The notes under the pieces are model-generated. The model saw only the letters and a program-made list of their open reading frames with translations, was not told where the DNA came from and ran no database searches. A DNA stretch of 64,000 nt from Sorex araneus (lineage: Eukaryota; Chordata; Mammalia; Eulipotyphla; Soricidae). Below, one piece after another: positions 34,619 through 45,676 of the stretch. The stretch covers positions 46,021,438 to 46,085,437 of the forward strand of contig NC_073311.1 in assembly GCF_027595985.1 (NCBI RefSeq), read 5' to 3'. The position numbers were made by a program, and so were the translations under genes. Numbering within the stretch: position 1 is the stretch's first letter; each line of letters starts with the position of its first letter.

Positions 34619-34803
34619 CTTTTTGTTGTTTTGTTATTGTTGTGGGGGCACACTCAGTAGTGCTTAGGGGGCACTCCTGTCTCTACAACTCAGAAATTTC
34701 TCCTTGTAGTACTCAGGGGACCACATGGGATGTTGGGAATAGAACCCAGATCGGCCACAGGCAAGACAAGTGCTCTACCCACTGCACTCTGGCTCTGGCC
34801 CCC
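34619..34803 (-). mobile_element. old SINE-A
   Basis: Body 'gtgcttagggggcactcctgtctc' and head 'cacaggcaagacaagtgctc' are recognisable. Flanks share 'cagaac' weakly. Confidence 0.75.
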
Positions 34804-35640
34804 AGAACCGCGTTTGAATCCATTAAATCTGCAAACAACTTGATTTGCTGAACACACCTTAGAGCCAGCCAGTCAACGACCGTCCTGGTTTCTGAAGGAC
34901 ATAAAATTAGGGAAAGAATTTCTTCCACCCAATAAATGCTCCTGAGGCCCAACCAAACCATAAGAGCCACACCCGAGTGACTTTATTAGTCCAGAGGACA
35001 TCAGCTCCGAGCTCTGGAATTTCTGCAAGTCCCTGACGTCCACGCTTCCCTTACATGGATCCCTGGGTAAGATCATGAGTTTGCTTGGTTGGGGAGAGAC
35101 TGTCCAACCCAGGCTTAACTGCCTTACCACAATGAACAAAAAAATGCAACTGTCTTTTCCTTCAAATACTAAGTGATGACACCAACATCCTTTGGTATCC
35201 CTTAAATGTCCCTTTCAGTAGACGCAAATATTTAGAGACTTATTGTTTTACTTGTTTCCCATCAGGTGTGGAATAAATAGTAATAATAATAACAACAACA
35301 ACAAAAATAAAAATGTACAGTAGCTTTGATAAACAATATGAACATGTAGCTTTAAGATTAGAAGGAAAAAAAAAAGTCACACGACACTGAAGATTTGTTC
35401 TCTAAAAGAGCTTTCCAAAAACTGAGTTGTAGAATCATTCAGCTTTGAGAGTGAATATTCCGGGGCGGCTGCCAGCCCAGTTTTTATTCTGACAAATTCA
35501 CATGAGTAAATACCTCCTAGACTTTTCCACGAAGAGCTTTCACCTAATTGTGCTGGGTGCAGCTTCGGGGGGGAGGGCATCCAAGCCCCTCTGAGTTGGT
35601 GTGCAGTCTTGGCCAGAGCCGGAGTGTGGGCAGGGATGCC
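34804..35640. other. intron sequence; short (AAT)(AAC) run
   Basis: Only a mixed AAT/AAC/AAA run at 35278-35316 stands out. No exon seen. Confidence 0.4.
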
Positions 35641-35657
35641 TGGCTGGGGGTGGGGTG

Positions 35658-35658
<1 letters not shown>

Positions 35659-35733
<75 letters not shown>

Positions 35734-36250
35734 GGGAGAGAGAGAGAGGGAGAGAGAGAGGGAGAGAGAGGGAGAGAGAGAGAGAGGGAGAGAGAGAGGG
35801 AGAGAGAGAGGGAGAGAGAGGGAGAGAGAGAGAGAGGGAGAGAGAGAGGGAGAGAGAGAGGGAGAGAGAGAGAGAGGGAGAGAGAGAGGGAGAGAGAGAG
35901 AGAGGGAGAGAGAGAGGGAGAGAGAGGGAGAGAGAGGGAAAGAGAGAGGGAGAGAGGAAGAGAGGGAGAGAGGGAAGGAGAGAGGGAGAGAGGGAAGGAG
36001 AGGGAGAGAGAGGGAGAGAGGAAGAGAGGGAGAGAGGGAAGGAGAGAGGGAGAGAGGGAAGGAGAGGGAGAAGGAGAGAGAGGAAGAGGGGGAGAGAGGG
36101 AGAGAGGGAAGGAGAGAGGGAGAGAGGGAAGGAGAGGGAGAGAGGGAAGGAGAGAGAGGGAAGGAGGGAGGGAGGGGGAGAGACAGAGAGAGAGGGAAGG
36201 AGGGAGGGAGAGAGGGGGAGAGAGAGGGAGGAGAGACAGAGGGAGGGAAG
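35659..36250. repeat. (GA)n/(GGGA)n polypurine array, about 590 bp
   Basis: Starts with about 65 bp of pure GA, then irregular blocks of GAGAGAGAGGGA, then GGAAGGAGAGGGAGAGA-type units, and ends in GGGAGGGAGG. It makes Arg/Glu frames up to 390 codons in three plus-strand frames, all artefacts. In the SLC41A2 transcript (minus strand) it is a long UC-rich run. Confidence 0.97.
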
Positions 36251-36777
36251 AAGGGCTGGAGGGGGGAGGTTTGCCGCTCTGCCCCGGGCGCTCTCCTCCT
36301 CCCCCTGCCTGGCCCAGTCTGGCCTTCTCCCTGCCTTACTGGCCTTACTGCGGGGGAACAGAACTCAGACTCCCGAGGAAGCCGGGCGTTCTTTTACCTT
36401 CTTGGGTGCATTCCTGACCTCGAGCCAAGCCCACTGAGCTGGAGAATCCATGAGAAACAGACTGAGGAGCAGGTTTCAATTTCCAGACCCCATTCCCTCA
36501 GCTCTGCTAGGTGTCACCAGCCCGTGTCGCCGGAACACAATCACGAGAACTCAGCCGTGACAACCTCCTGCTTTGAAAGCAGCCACGTGAATCGACTCCT
36601 GGGGGCGGTGGAGACGTGCCCGAGCCCCGGGGCAGAGTGCTCGGGAGAGCCTTCATTCCCCGGAGATCCCGTCTCCTGGGACCCTCCCTGGGCCGGAGAA
36701 GGGGCCAATTTATTCTCGCAAAGCACTACGGTGAGGGGTGCGGGCTGGAGACAGAGGCCTGGGGGAAACGGAACTTT
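36251..36777. other. intron sequence between two purine/pyrimidine arrays
   Basis: GC-rich single-copy-looking sequence; no exon recognised. The plus-strand frame entering it from the GA array has no domain. Confidence 0.4.
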
Positions 36778-36937
36778 TTAAAAATGGAATCACCATGGGG
36801 TACACAGTTAAAAGTTGTTTGTGATTGGGTTTCAGTCAAACAATGTTCCAACACCCATCCCTTCACTGGTGTACATGTCCCACCCTAGTTTCCCTCCTGC
36901 CACCCCTCCCCCTTTCTTCTTCTTCTCTCTCTCTCGT

Positions 36938-37010
<73 letters not shown>

Positions 37011-37275
37011 TTCTGGGCGTTATGGTTCGCAATGCAGGTACTGAAAGGTTATCGCGTCTATCCCTTTACCTCCTTTCAACACTCAGGTCATTTCTATCAC
37101 TGTCATAGCGGTCCCTTCTCTATCCTAACCACTCTCCCCTTTAACCTCTGGGGACAAGTTTCCAACCATGGCCCAGTCCTCCTGGCCCCTGTTTCTAGTG
37201 TTCTTGGGTATTAGTCTCATACTATATATTTTTTGTATATCACAAATGAGTCCAGTCGTTCTATGTCTGTCCCTG
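36778..37275 (-). mobile_element. L1 3' UTR with internal (CT)n expansion
   Basis: The left end 'aaatggaatcaccatggggtacac...gtttcagtcaaac' is the reverse of the standard L1 3' end. 36930-37007 is (CT)n. It resumes with 'gggcgttatggttcgcaatgcaggtactgaaagg', the same order as in the L1 at 41690. ORF2 is absent apart from the far edge. Confidence 0.88.
36930..37007. repeat. (CT)n microsatellite inside L1 3' UTR
   Basis: About 35 CT units. Reverse complement of the GA tracts found at the same L1 position in plus-strand copies. Confidence 0.96.
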
Positions 37276-37568
37276 AGAGAAGCTGAACTTGGCTCAGCTG
37301 ACACAAGGACAACTGGCTCATGGGTGTGTGGGGACTGGTGATGTCACCTGCCTCACTGTGGGCCTCCATGAGCACAGCCCCCGGCTCCTAACTAATGTCC
37401 CCAAGTGTTGGCCATCTTACTTTTGAAACTTAGGTGTATATCGGGACAGTCGGCTCGGATCACCAAACCCCAAGAAGGGGACTGTCAGAGGCAGGAAACA
37501 CTCAGAAGGAACAACGTGAGGGAGAGCGAGGTAAACCGGCTTCCAGATGACCTCTAATATACCACAGT
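37276..37568. other. intron sequence, no feature
   Basis: Nothing recognised. Confidence 0.4.
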
Positions 37569-37581
37569 ACTCTTATTCCCG

Positions 37582-37829
37582 GGGGCTGGAGCGATAGCAC
37601 AGCGGGTAGGGTGTTTGCCTTTCACGCGGCCGACCCGTGTTCGATTCCTCCACCCCTCTCGGAGAGCCCGGCAAGCTACTGAGAGTATCGAGCCCGCACG
37701 GCAGAGCCTGGCAAGCTACTCATGGCTTATTGGGTATGCCAAAAAATAGTAACAATAAGTCTCACAATGGGAGACGTTACTGGTGCCCACTCAAACAAAT
37801 CGATGAGCAACGGGATGACAGTGACAGTG
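37582..37829 (+). mobile_element. SINE-B
   Basis: Perfect 13-bp TSD 'actcttattcccg' at 37569-37581 and 37830-37842. Low divergence. Confidence 0.95.
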
Positions 37830-38011
37830 ACTCTTATTCCCGATGCCGAGGTCGCCAACCCCATCAACTATGACACATAACGTCTTGGCACAAAGAGGTG
37901 AGTGTGGTTTTCTAGGTTAAAAATGCCTCATGAGAGCCACTGGGAACCCGGAGAAGACTGTTTTAGGCCAAACCAATCTAACGTTTAGCATTGGCCTTAA
38001 ATAGACCTAGT

Positions 38012-38192
38012 CAGGCCGGAGTGATAAGACAACGGGGAGGGCATGTGCCTTGCACATAGCTGACCCTGGTTCAATCCCCGGCATCCCATATAGTCCCCTG
38101 AGCACCGTCAGAGTGATTCCTGAGTGCAGAGCCAGGAGTAGCATCGCCAGGTGTGACCCCAGAAAACAATGAAAACAAACAAACAAAAAACC
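38012..38192 (+). mobile_element. SINE-A
   Basis: Flanks share 'agacctagt' (38004 and 38195). About 12 bp is missing near 'ccaggagtagcatcgcc'. The tail is (AAAC)n. Confidence 0.9.
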
Positions 38193-38374
38193 CAGACCTA
38201 GTTGAGGGCCCAGAGGAGAGGCGACCCAGGGGGATGTCATGAGTGTCCCCACACGTGTTCCACACATCCTAGAGGTGATCCCAATGGTCTATGAGTCACT
38301 CCCAATGAGTGTACTATGAGTGATTTTGGACACACCACAGACAGAAGTGAGGAGAAAGCATACAAAAATGGATG

Positions 38375-38438
38375 TGACCCAGAGAGAGAGAAAGAGAGAG
38401 AGACAGAGACAGAGAGAGACAGAGACAGAGAGACACAA

Positions 38439-38469
<31 letters not shown>

Positions 38470-38470
38470 C

Positions 38471-38513
<43 letters not shown>

Positions 38514-38705
38514 GCCTGTGGTAGGTTGGTGGCGGGGGTGTGGCGCGAGGTGGTAGGAGGGATACAGGGGATACTGTTGGTGGGAAATGTACTCTGGTGG
38601 AGGGATGGGTGTTGGAACACAGTATGACTGCAACCTGATCACGAAAGCCTTGTAACTACATCTCACAGTGGTTTAATTAAAATGAATAAACTTTAAAAAA
38701 AATAG
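38375..38705 (+). mobile_element. L1 3' UTR with (GA)n/(GACA)n expansion
   Basis: GA/GACA array at 38379-38511, then 'gcctgtggtaggttggtggcggg', 'gggaaatgtactctggtgg', 'cagtatgactgcaacctgatcacg' and an A-rich end. Arg/Glu/Asp frames across it are artefacts. Confidence 0.9.
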
Positions 38706-38706
38706 A

Positions 38707-38950
38707 GCATAGAGCTGGAAAGACAGTTCCAGGGGCTGAAGCATGTGTCGTGCAAGCATGAGGCCTGACTAACACATGGCACACCCCAGCAACATGTGGG
38801 GGTGAGCCCGGGACCCCAGCGCCATCACGGCCAAGGGGCAAATCGAAGGACTGAGCACTGAACCACACAACCTGGTTGGCTGAATAGCACTAGGAATGGC
38901 CCCTGCAGCCCACGAGCACTGTTTGGGATTATTTAAAAAAAAAAAAGCCA
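38707..38950 (+). mobile_element. SINE-C
   Basis: Starts 'gagctggaaagacagttcc', has a GC-rich body ('gagcccgggaccccagcgcc', 'gaatggcccctgcagcccacgagcactg') and a 'tttaaaaaaaaaaaagccaaaac' tail. Resembles 52385-52618; not SINE-A or SINE-B. Confidence 0.6.
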
Positions 38951-39444
38951 AAACAAAATAAATAAAATAAGGCCAGAGATGTTATGAAACTTGGCTGAGG
39001 ACACAAAACAAGTTGCCGAGAGGAACTTCAGACTCAGTCCAAGCCTGAAGGGCTCCGTGTTCTTCCTACAATGTTCTGCAAGTTGGCGCCTTCCCTCTTT
39101 CCCGTCCTTTGTCCTCAGTGGCAGTCTGATTTATGAGTATTTTCCTTCTGTGGAAACACTTATTTTTAAGTCCTCATAATTAAAAAAATGACACTGAATC
39201 ATGTGCATGTGACTTCAGAACTAAGATGTTGTCAATGGTGCTGTTAGTAAGTGTCACGACTCTATTTATGCCCCGAGCATGTTCGACTCGATGATAAAAG
39301 AAAGAGATTTGCTCTCAGTTGACATTGCTTGCGTTGTGGTTGTATTCGCATCACAAATGTGTGATTCAAAACTACCAGGCGCTGTCCTTTATAAAACAGA
39401 AATGCTTCTTCTGGAATGCATGAATCAATATCCTGCTTCTAAAC
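38951..39444. other. intron sequence, no feature
   Basis: No repeat or exon recognised. Confidence 0.4.
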
Positions 39445-39985
39445 TATTCACGATCACGATCACAAAATCCCGTTAATCATCGATTTCTCAAGCGGGCTCA
39501 GTAACCTCTGCATTCGTCCTTTCCCTGAGATCTTAGAAGTCTCTCTCGACTCGGCCCTCCCAACAATGTTGCACTGGGGGCTCTTTCAGGGTCAGGGGAA
39601 TGAGATCCAGCTTGTTACTGGATTTAGCATATGAATACACCATGGGAAGCTTGCAAGGCTGTCCCATGTGGGCAGGAAACTCTCAGAAGCTTGCCAGCTT
39701 TTCCCAGAGGGAGAAGTAGGCTACAAGATATCAGGAGCTTGCTTTTAAGTCTCTGGATGGTGGCTGTTGATGAAATTACACACACCTGGGTTCCTCTGCC
39801 CATACCTTCATGCGTGAGGCCTGTCCGAACGTGTGGAGAGGGGCCTCGAGCATGGCTGTGGCTAGGTTCCGGTGGTCTTCGGCTGCCAGGAGCTCTGCTC
39901 GGGGTGGGGAAGGAAGCTGGAGCCCATCCCCTCCGAGGGGCCCCGGAGAAGACAGTCAGGTTGCGGGCAAGAGACTCTCTGCCTC
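39445..39985 (-). mobile_element. long B-relative repeat (about 530 bp)
   Basis: Reverse-orientation counterpart of 7030-7565. The left end has a 'cacgatcacgatcac' tail followed by 'aatcatcgatttctcaagcgggctcagtaac'. It runs to 'gttgcgggcaagagactctc' at the right end. Confidence 0.82.
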
Positions 39986-40029
39986 TAAATTAGTTTTTAA
40001 TCTAAACTATTATGAAGAATATTTTCTTT

Positions 40030-40196
40030 GGGGGTGGGGCACAGCAATAGTTCAGTGAGTAGGGCATTTGCCTTGCATGCATCCAACCCAAGCTTGATTC
40101 CTGGCATCCTATTTGGTCCCTCAGCACTGCCAGGACTTAGCACAGAGCCAGGAGTAAGCTCTGAGCACTTCTAGGTGTGACTCCCATACCAAAAAT
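40030..40196 (+). mobile_element. old SINE-A
   Basis: Head 'ggggcacagcaatagttcagtgag', 'ccttgcatgcatccaaccc', body with a small deletion near 'ccaggacttagcac'. Confidence 0.85.
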
Positions 40197-40379
40197 AATA
40201 TTTTTCTTTTTCCTTTTTTTCTCTTTTTCTGTGAGCTGGGGGTTTGCTGAGTATTTCTTGAGAACATGGATCTGTTGGGGAATGGTGCAAAATGGTGCTA
40301 TCTGTACATAAGTATAACATTTAAAGCAAATATAAGGATGGAGAGTAGATTAAAGACGGGAGCAGACGGGGAATGCTGG

Positions 40380-41225
40380 AGGGAGGCGGGTGAGGCCAGA
40401 ACCAGCCCAAACAGAGCCCCAGCAGCTGAAAACCTCCACACTCCGTAATCGACGCCAGGCTCAAGGCGACTCCACTCCTTACCAGGAGCCTCATCCAGAA
40501 ATTGATCTGCAGATAAACTCAGGTGTGCGGGTTTTGTGACTGAAATCTCCAGGCTCTCATGGAGTCAGGGATGAGCTACCTCCCTCCATCTCCCTGGTCT
40601 TCTGAAAGCCCTGGAAGTCACGCCCATGAACTGCCTCTGGCGCCACATAAGCTCATCAACTGGCCATGAGCTAGAGACTTGAAGGAGATCAACAAGTTGC
40701 AGAAATGCTTCTGGACCCCGCGCCAAGCTGAGTCATCAGGGGCACCCAAAGTCACCAATCCAGTTAAAGCTTTAACTCCTACTATATCACCCCATTCAAA
40801 AATTTTTTAATTCCTGGAGTGCATGGCTGCTCGATATCACTTATAAACCAGAAGCACTCCACACTGGATGGGATGTAAACCAACCGACCTCAATAAACAA
40901 GATATCAACACAGAAGGCCTAACCGGTAACAACATGTTAGTAATCTCTTATACAAGGGCTTAAGGGCTCCGTGGTGAGATACAGTGATCTTCACATACTT
41001 TCTTCTGGGCAAACATCTTTTGACCATTTTTAGCCAATTATTTATAACAAGAAATATAAAATGAATTATTCAGGGCCTGCGATAGGGACAGGCTTGAGGG
41101 GTAGTTGAGAAAATTGAAATAATGGTGGTTGGGAGATGCAAGGGTGGAGGGATTGGTGTTGGACTACTGACTGCGACAAATCATCTTAAACAACTTTACT
41201 AAAAAATAAAGATAAAACAAACAAA
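40380..41225 (+). mobile_element. unclassified repeat, about 840 bp
   Basis: Contains the module 'aactcaggtgtgcgggttttgtgactgaaatctccaggct', also found at 55636-55675. The segment 'aacatgttagtaatctcttatacaagggc' recalls 12900-12940. Ends 'actaaaaaataaagataaaacaaac'. No coding frame of note. Possibly a non-autonomous LINE relative or an old LTR-like element; I cannot decide. Confidence 0.5.
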
Positions 41226-41227
41226 AA

Positions 41228-41445
41228 GATGGGAGCATATGCCTTCTAAGCAGGGGGCCCCAAGTTCGATCTCTGGCACCACATGACCTCCCCACCCCCA
41301 ACCAAATACCACCACATACAGCTCTGGTGGTTCCCAAGCACTGCCAGATCTCAGAAACAGGGTATCACAACCAGGTCAATTCTCGCTGGACTTGCCCCCC
41401 ACCCTTGAGTACTGTTACACAAGCCCCCCCAAATTAATAAAAATA
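41228..41445 (+). mobile_element. old SINE-like sequence
   Basis: 'gggagcatatgccttctaagcagggggccccaagttcgatctctggcacc' has the head layout of a tRNA SINE. The rest is decayed. Confidence 0.5.
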
Positions 41446-41493
41446 AATATTATCTACTGAAAGTTTATAAATAAGGAGTTTGTAATTTTTTTT

Positions 41494-41671
41494 TTTTGCT
41501 TTTTTTTTGGGTCACACCCGGCGATGCACAGGGGGTCACTCCTGGCTCATGCACTCAGGAATCACCCCTGGTGGTGCTCAGGGGACCATATGGGATGCTG
41601 GGATTCGAACTCGGGTCGGCCGCGTGCAAGGCAAACGCCCTACCCCCTGTGCTATCACTCCAGCCCCCCCT
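41494..41671 (-). mobile_element. SINE-A inserted next to an L1 tail
   Basis: TSD 'tgtaattttttttt' at about 41480 and 41672. It sits at the poly(T) end of the adjoining L1. Confidence 0.93.
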
Positions 41672-41689
41672 GTAATTTTTTTTTAATCT

Positions 41690-42843
41690 TTAAAATTTTA
41701 TTGAATCACTGTGAGATAGTTACAAGCTTTCATGTTTGGGTTACAATCTCACAATGATCAAATACCCATCCCTCCACCAGTGCACATTCCCCACCACCAG
41801 TATCCCAGGTATACCCCCCTTTCCCACATTCCCCCTGCCTCTAAGGCAGACAATATTCCCCATACTCTCTCTCTACTTTTGGGCATTATGGCTTGCAACA
41901 CAGACACTGAGAGGTCATCATGTTTGGTCCATTTTCTACTTTCGGCATGCATCTCCCATCCCGACTGGTTCCTCTAGCCATCATTTTCTTAGTGATCCCT
42001 TCTCTATTCCATCTGCCTTCTCCCCTCCGATCATGAAGCAGTCTTCCAGCTATGGGGCAATCCCCCTGGCCCTTGTATCTACTGTCCTTGGGTGTCAGCC
42101 TCATGTGATGCTACCCCACACTCCACAAATGAGTGCAGTCCCTCTATGTCTGTCCCTCTCTTTCTGACTCATTTCACTTAGCATGATACTCTCCATGTTT
42201 ATCCATTTATAAGCAAATTTCATGACTTCATCTCTCCGAACAGCTGCATAGTATTCCATTGTGTAGATGTACCAAGTTTCTTTAACCAGTCATCTGTTTT
42301 AGGGCACTCAGGTTGTTTCCATATTTTGGCTATCGTGAACAGTGGTGCAATGAATATATAGGTACAGATGTCATTTCTACTGTGCTCTTTTGCATCCTCA
42401 GGATATATTCCCAAAAGTGGTATTGTGGGGTCGTATGGAAGCTCAACTTCTAGTTTTTGAAGAACTGTCCATACTGTTTTCCATAAAGGCCGGACCAGTC
42501 GGCATTCCCACCAACAGTGAAGGAGCGTCCCTTTTTCTCCACATCCACGCCAGCACTGGTTGCTTTTGTTCTTTTGAATGTGTGCCAGTCTCTGTGGTGT
42601 GAGATGATATCTCATTGTTGTTTTGATTTGCATCTCCCTGATGACTAGTGATGTGGAGCATTTTTTTCATGTGCCTTTTGGCCATTTTTATTTCTTTTTT
42701 GAGAAAACTTCTGTTCATTTCTTCTCCCCATTTTTTGATGGAGTTGGAGGTTTTTTTTCTTATACAATTCTACAAAGTATCTTGTATATCCTGGATATTA
42801 CTACCTTATTAGATGGGTATTGGGTAAATATTCTTTGTAATTA
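41690..42843 (-). mobile_element. 5'-truncated L1, about 1.15 kb
   Basis: Reverse orientation: T-rich tail, full 3' UTR ('gaatcactgtgagatagttac' ... 'ctctctctacttttgggcattatggc'), then about 620 bp of ORF2. Flanked by 'aaggagtttgtaat' and 'aaggattttgtaat'. It serves as a reference for the partial L1 3' ends in this window. The short GA/CT segment here is only about 5 units. Confidence 0.94.
42220..42843 (-). pseudogene. L1 ORF2 C-terminal remnant
   Basis: The longest frame (42220-42633) has the L1 ORF2 C-terminal pattern ([18 protein letters not shown], then [14 protein letters not shown]). Upstream codons continue in another frame (42443-42718), so a frameshift is present. It also lacks the reverse-transcriptase core, so it is inactive. 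Confidence 0.95.
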
Positions 42844-42930
42844 AGGATTTTGTAATTAAGGAGATACCTATCTTTATATTTTATTAACATATATTTTACA
42901 TTTGCTAAGAGTAGTTTAATATTTGCTTTT

Positions 42931-43097
42931 GTTTTTTGAGCCACACCTGGCTGTACTCAGGAAGTACTCCTGGATCAGTGCTCAAGAATCACCCCTGGTG
43001 GCACTCAGGGGGCCATATGGTAGCCAGGGATTGAACTCAGGTCCGATGCATGCAAGACAGGTGCCTTCATCTCTGTGCTATCTCTCTGACCCCCGAG
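42931..43097 (-). mobile_element. old SINE-A
   Basis: All modules are present but diverged ('gagccacacctggctgtactcagg', 'gatgcatgcaagacaggtgcc'). Confidence 0.85.
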
Positions 43098-43187
43098 TAA
43101 GGACATATTTATTGATATTAACTCAAGTTTCTCATCAGTTCATAAACATATTCTGATTCTTCCCTCAAAACAAAATATGTTTTAGGA

Positions 43188-43285
43188 ATGAAAAGGGATG
43201 TAGATCAGCAAGAGAGTATATACATCACATGTATGAGGCCCTAGGTTCAATCCTTGGTCCTGAAAACATAAGTAAATCCACACAT
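43188..43285 (+). mobile_element. SINE head fragment
   Basis: 'gggatgtagatcagcaagagagt' and 'ctaggttcaatccttgg'. Only about 100 bp is left. Confidence 0.5.
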
Positions 43286-44542
43286 AAACAATGGGCAGAC
43301 TGAATGAACTCCAGGCAGAGGCCGAAGTCTGACTGTGACGTTACAGAGAACATGAGTGTGTCCCTTAGTCACGGGGCATCTCTAGCCTTCTGATGCATTT
43401 AAACTTGACCTCCACAACCAAGACAGACTCCAGGAGGCAGAGGCAGTGCCTTCTCCTTTCCCTGAACAGTCACTGGCACAACACCTGGTGGACCACATAG
43501 GCTACAGATCTGAGTGGACCTCATGGCATTCTGGCACTGACCGTGCCCAAACTCTGCTCAGAAGCTGCAGTATTCCCTGATTTAAGGGAAGCATTTTTGT
43601 TTCTCCCATGTGAGAAAACAGAGTCAGGAGGGAAAGTTCTACCAGCAAACTTACACCAGGAAATCCCGATGGGACTGGAGGCTGCTAGAATTTCATCTGG
43701 CTTCTTAAGAACCTAATGTTCCATAGGAAGCAATCAGTGCCTCAAGGAAGAAATCCAAGATTTTATTTAGAAATAGTTCTGATTCACTGTTTACCAAATA
43801 GAGGACGAAACACTTGTTGGAGTTCATTAGGTATAAAGGGCTTGAAAAGTCTATTTCTTTCCTTCCTCATTGAGATTATTTTTTTTAATAGCAGGGAAAA
43901 AAAGCTAACATTCCCCATGCACTTATCTTTTTGTTCCTTTTAGGATATCTCATCCAAATTTTTCTGTCTTTTGCACAGAGAGACGGTATCGTTAGGATTT
44001 CTAATATAGAACGAAGGAAGACTTTAAATTAAATAGGAAAGAGGAGCAAGATGTACTTTTCTGTTCTTTCTCTGCACAAAGACTGCCTGTCTGGGTGATT
44101 CATCGTTGCTACCTGTGTACCTTCTTAGGTTTATTATGCTGTCCAGGGACATGAACTTTGGGGCCAGAATGTGGCTCAAAAAGGAAAATAAAAGAACAAG
44201 ATACACTAGCTTTGAAAAGATGGTAAGGAATAAGATAGCAAATGAAGTAAGCGATAGAAAACCCTGAAGAAAGCATCAAATTCCCTTCCTAAGCTACATC
44301 TTTCACTGGAGGCCGACAAGGCTCATCACAGTCTGACAGGCTCTTGAATGCTTTCTTGATGTCATAAATAACAGACTCTGAATGAAGCATGTGACTTAGA
44401 TCTGCTGGCAGAGGAAATCACTGCTAGTCACTACACTTAGTTCTAGAGAAGGAACCCAACTGTGGCTAAGTCTGAAGAGGCAAGTACCCTGGTTCTGAGA
44501 AATGAAAGTTAGGAGTTCAACAGGTAAATCAGATATAGTTGG
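43286..44542. other. intron sequence, no feature
   Basis: About 1.25 kb without a recognised repeat. No exon-like open frame with good splice sites. Confidence 0.4.
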
Positions 44543-44553
44543 AAAGTTATGTT

Positions 44554-44745
44554 CTATTTTTTCCTTCTTTTTTTTTTCTTTTTTGGCTACACCTGGAGAC
44601 ACTCAGGGTTACTCCGGGCTCTGTACGCAGGTATCACTCCTGGTGCTGCTCAGGGGACCAGATGGAATACGCCAGGGATTGAACCTGGGCCTGTTGCCTG
44701 CAAGGCAAGCATCCTACCCATTGCACATAACTTCTCCAGCCCCCA
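44554..44745 (-). mobile_element. old SINE-A
   Basis: TSD 'aaagttatgtt' at 44543-44553 and 44746-44756 is still perfect, although the body is diverged. Confidence 0.88.
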
Positions 44746-44756
44746 AAAGTTATGTT

Positions 44757-45643
44757 TTAAAGCCAAACAACAGTACTCGTAGCCCCCTGCCAGCAGCTGC
44801 ATAAATGTTGACTATGAAAATGAAAAAAAAAAAAGAAAAAAAGAAATACAGGATGGCGAGCTCTGGGTCGATCCACTCTTTACTACTGAAAACAAAATAT
44901 TAATACAAGAGACTAGTCATGTACCAGGCACAAGTGTCGTTCATACAGTGCTCTGGCCTGGACATACTCCAAACAGCTGCTCGTGACTGTTCACCGTGCA
45001 AGAGGATGAGGAAAAGTACAACTCCTACTTACTGGTTAGTGATCTTAATGTCACATGACACAAACTTCTAATTACAAGACACTGATACCCAAATAGTGCA
45101 ATGTGTGGTGCATAAATCAATGTTTAATTTTAAAAGTCCTTTTAAAAGGGGCATCATGAGAGTCCACCTAGGGCAAAATAAGATACACACACAACCAAGC
45201 TAAGTTCCAAACAATTTCAGACGCAAGTTGACCTTTACTCTTCCCTGGAGGTAAGAAATAACTACTGGGCCAAAAGTAGAGAGCTAATATGCTGTAAACA
45301 GACTTTAATGCTGACATCTTACATCAAAGCTTGAGCTTCAGGACTCCTCAATATGGAGACGTACACTCACAAGAAGAGACAGACCCGCATAAATGAACCT
45401 ACGCTATTCTCGTGAACCATCAATCCACCTCATCAACAGTTAACTCATGGTCTGTTTACTCTATTTTACTCTGTTTACATTCCCTCCTTTAGCTTTCCTT
45501 GGATATCAAATCATCATCTAAGTATTTCAATAACATCTTAAAATTTTTGAATGAACATTAACAGAGTTTGTGGGGTTTGTGTCTTATTTTCATTTCCTTA
45601 AAATACATATTACACATGCATATGCATATGTGTATCTATATAT

Positions 45644-45676
<33 letters not shown>

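Noticed and set aside
35548-36781. Open frames of 278-390 codons, rich in Arg and Glu, on the plus strand
   Set aside because: They are read-through of the GA/GGGA array in all three frames. No sequence outside the array has a domain.
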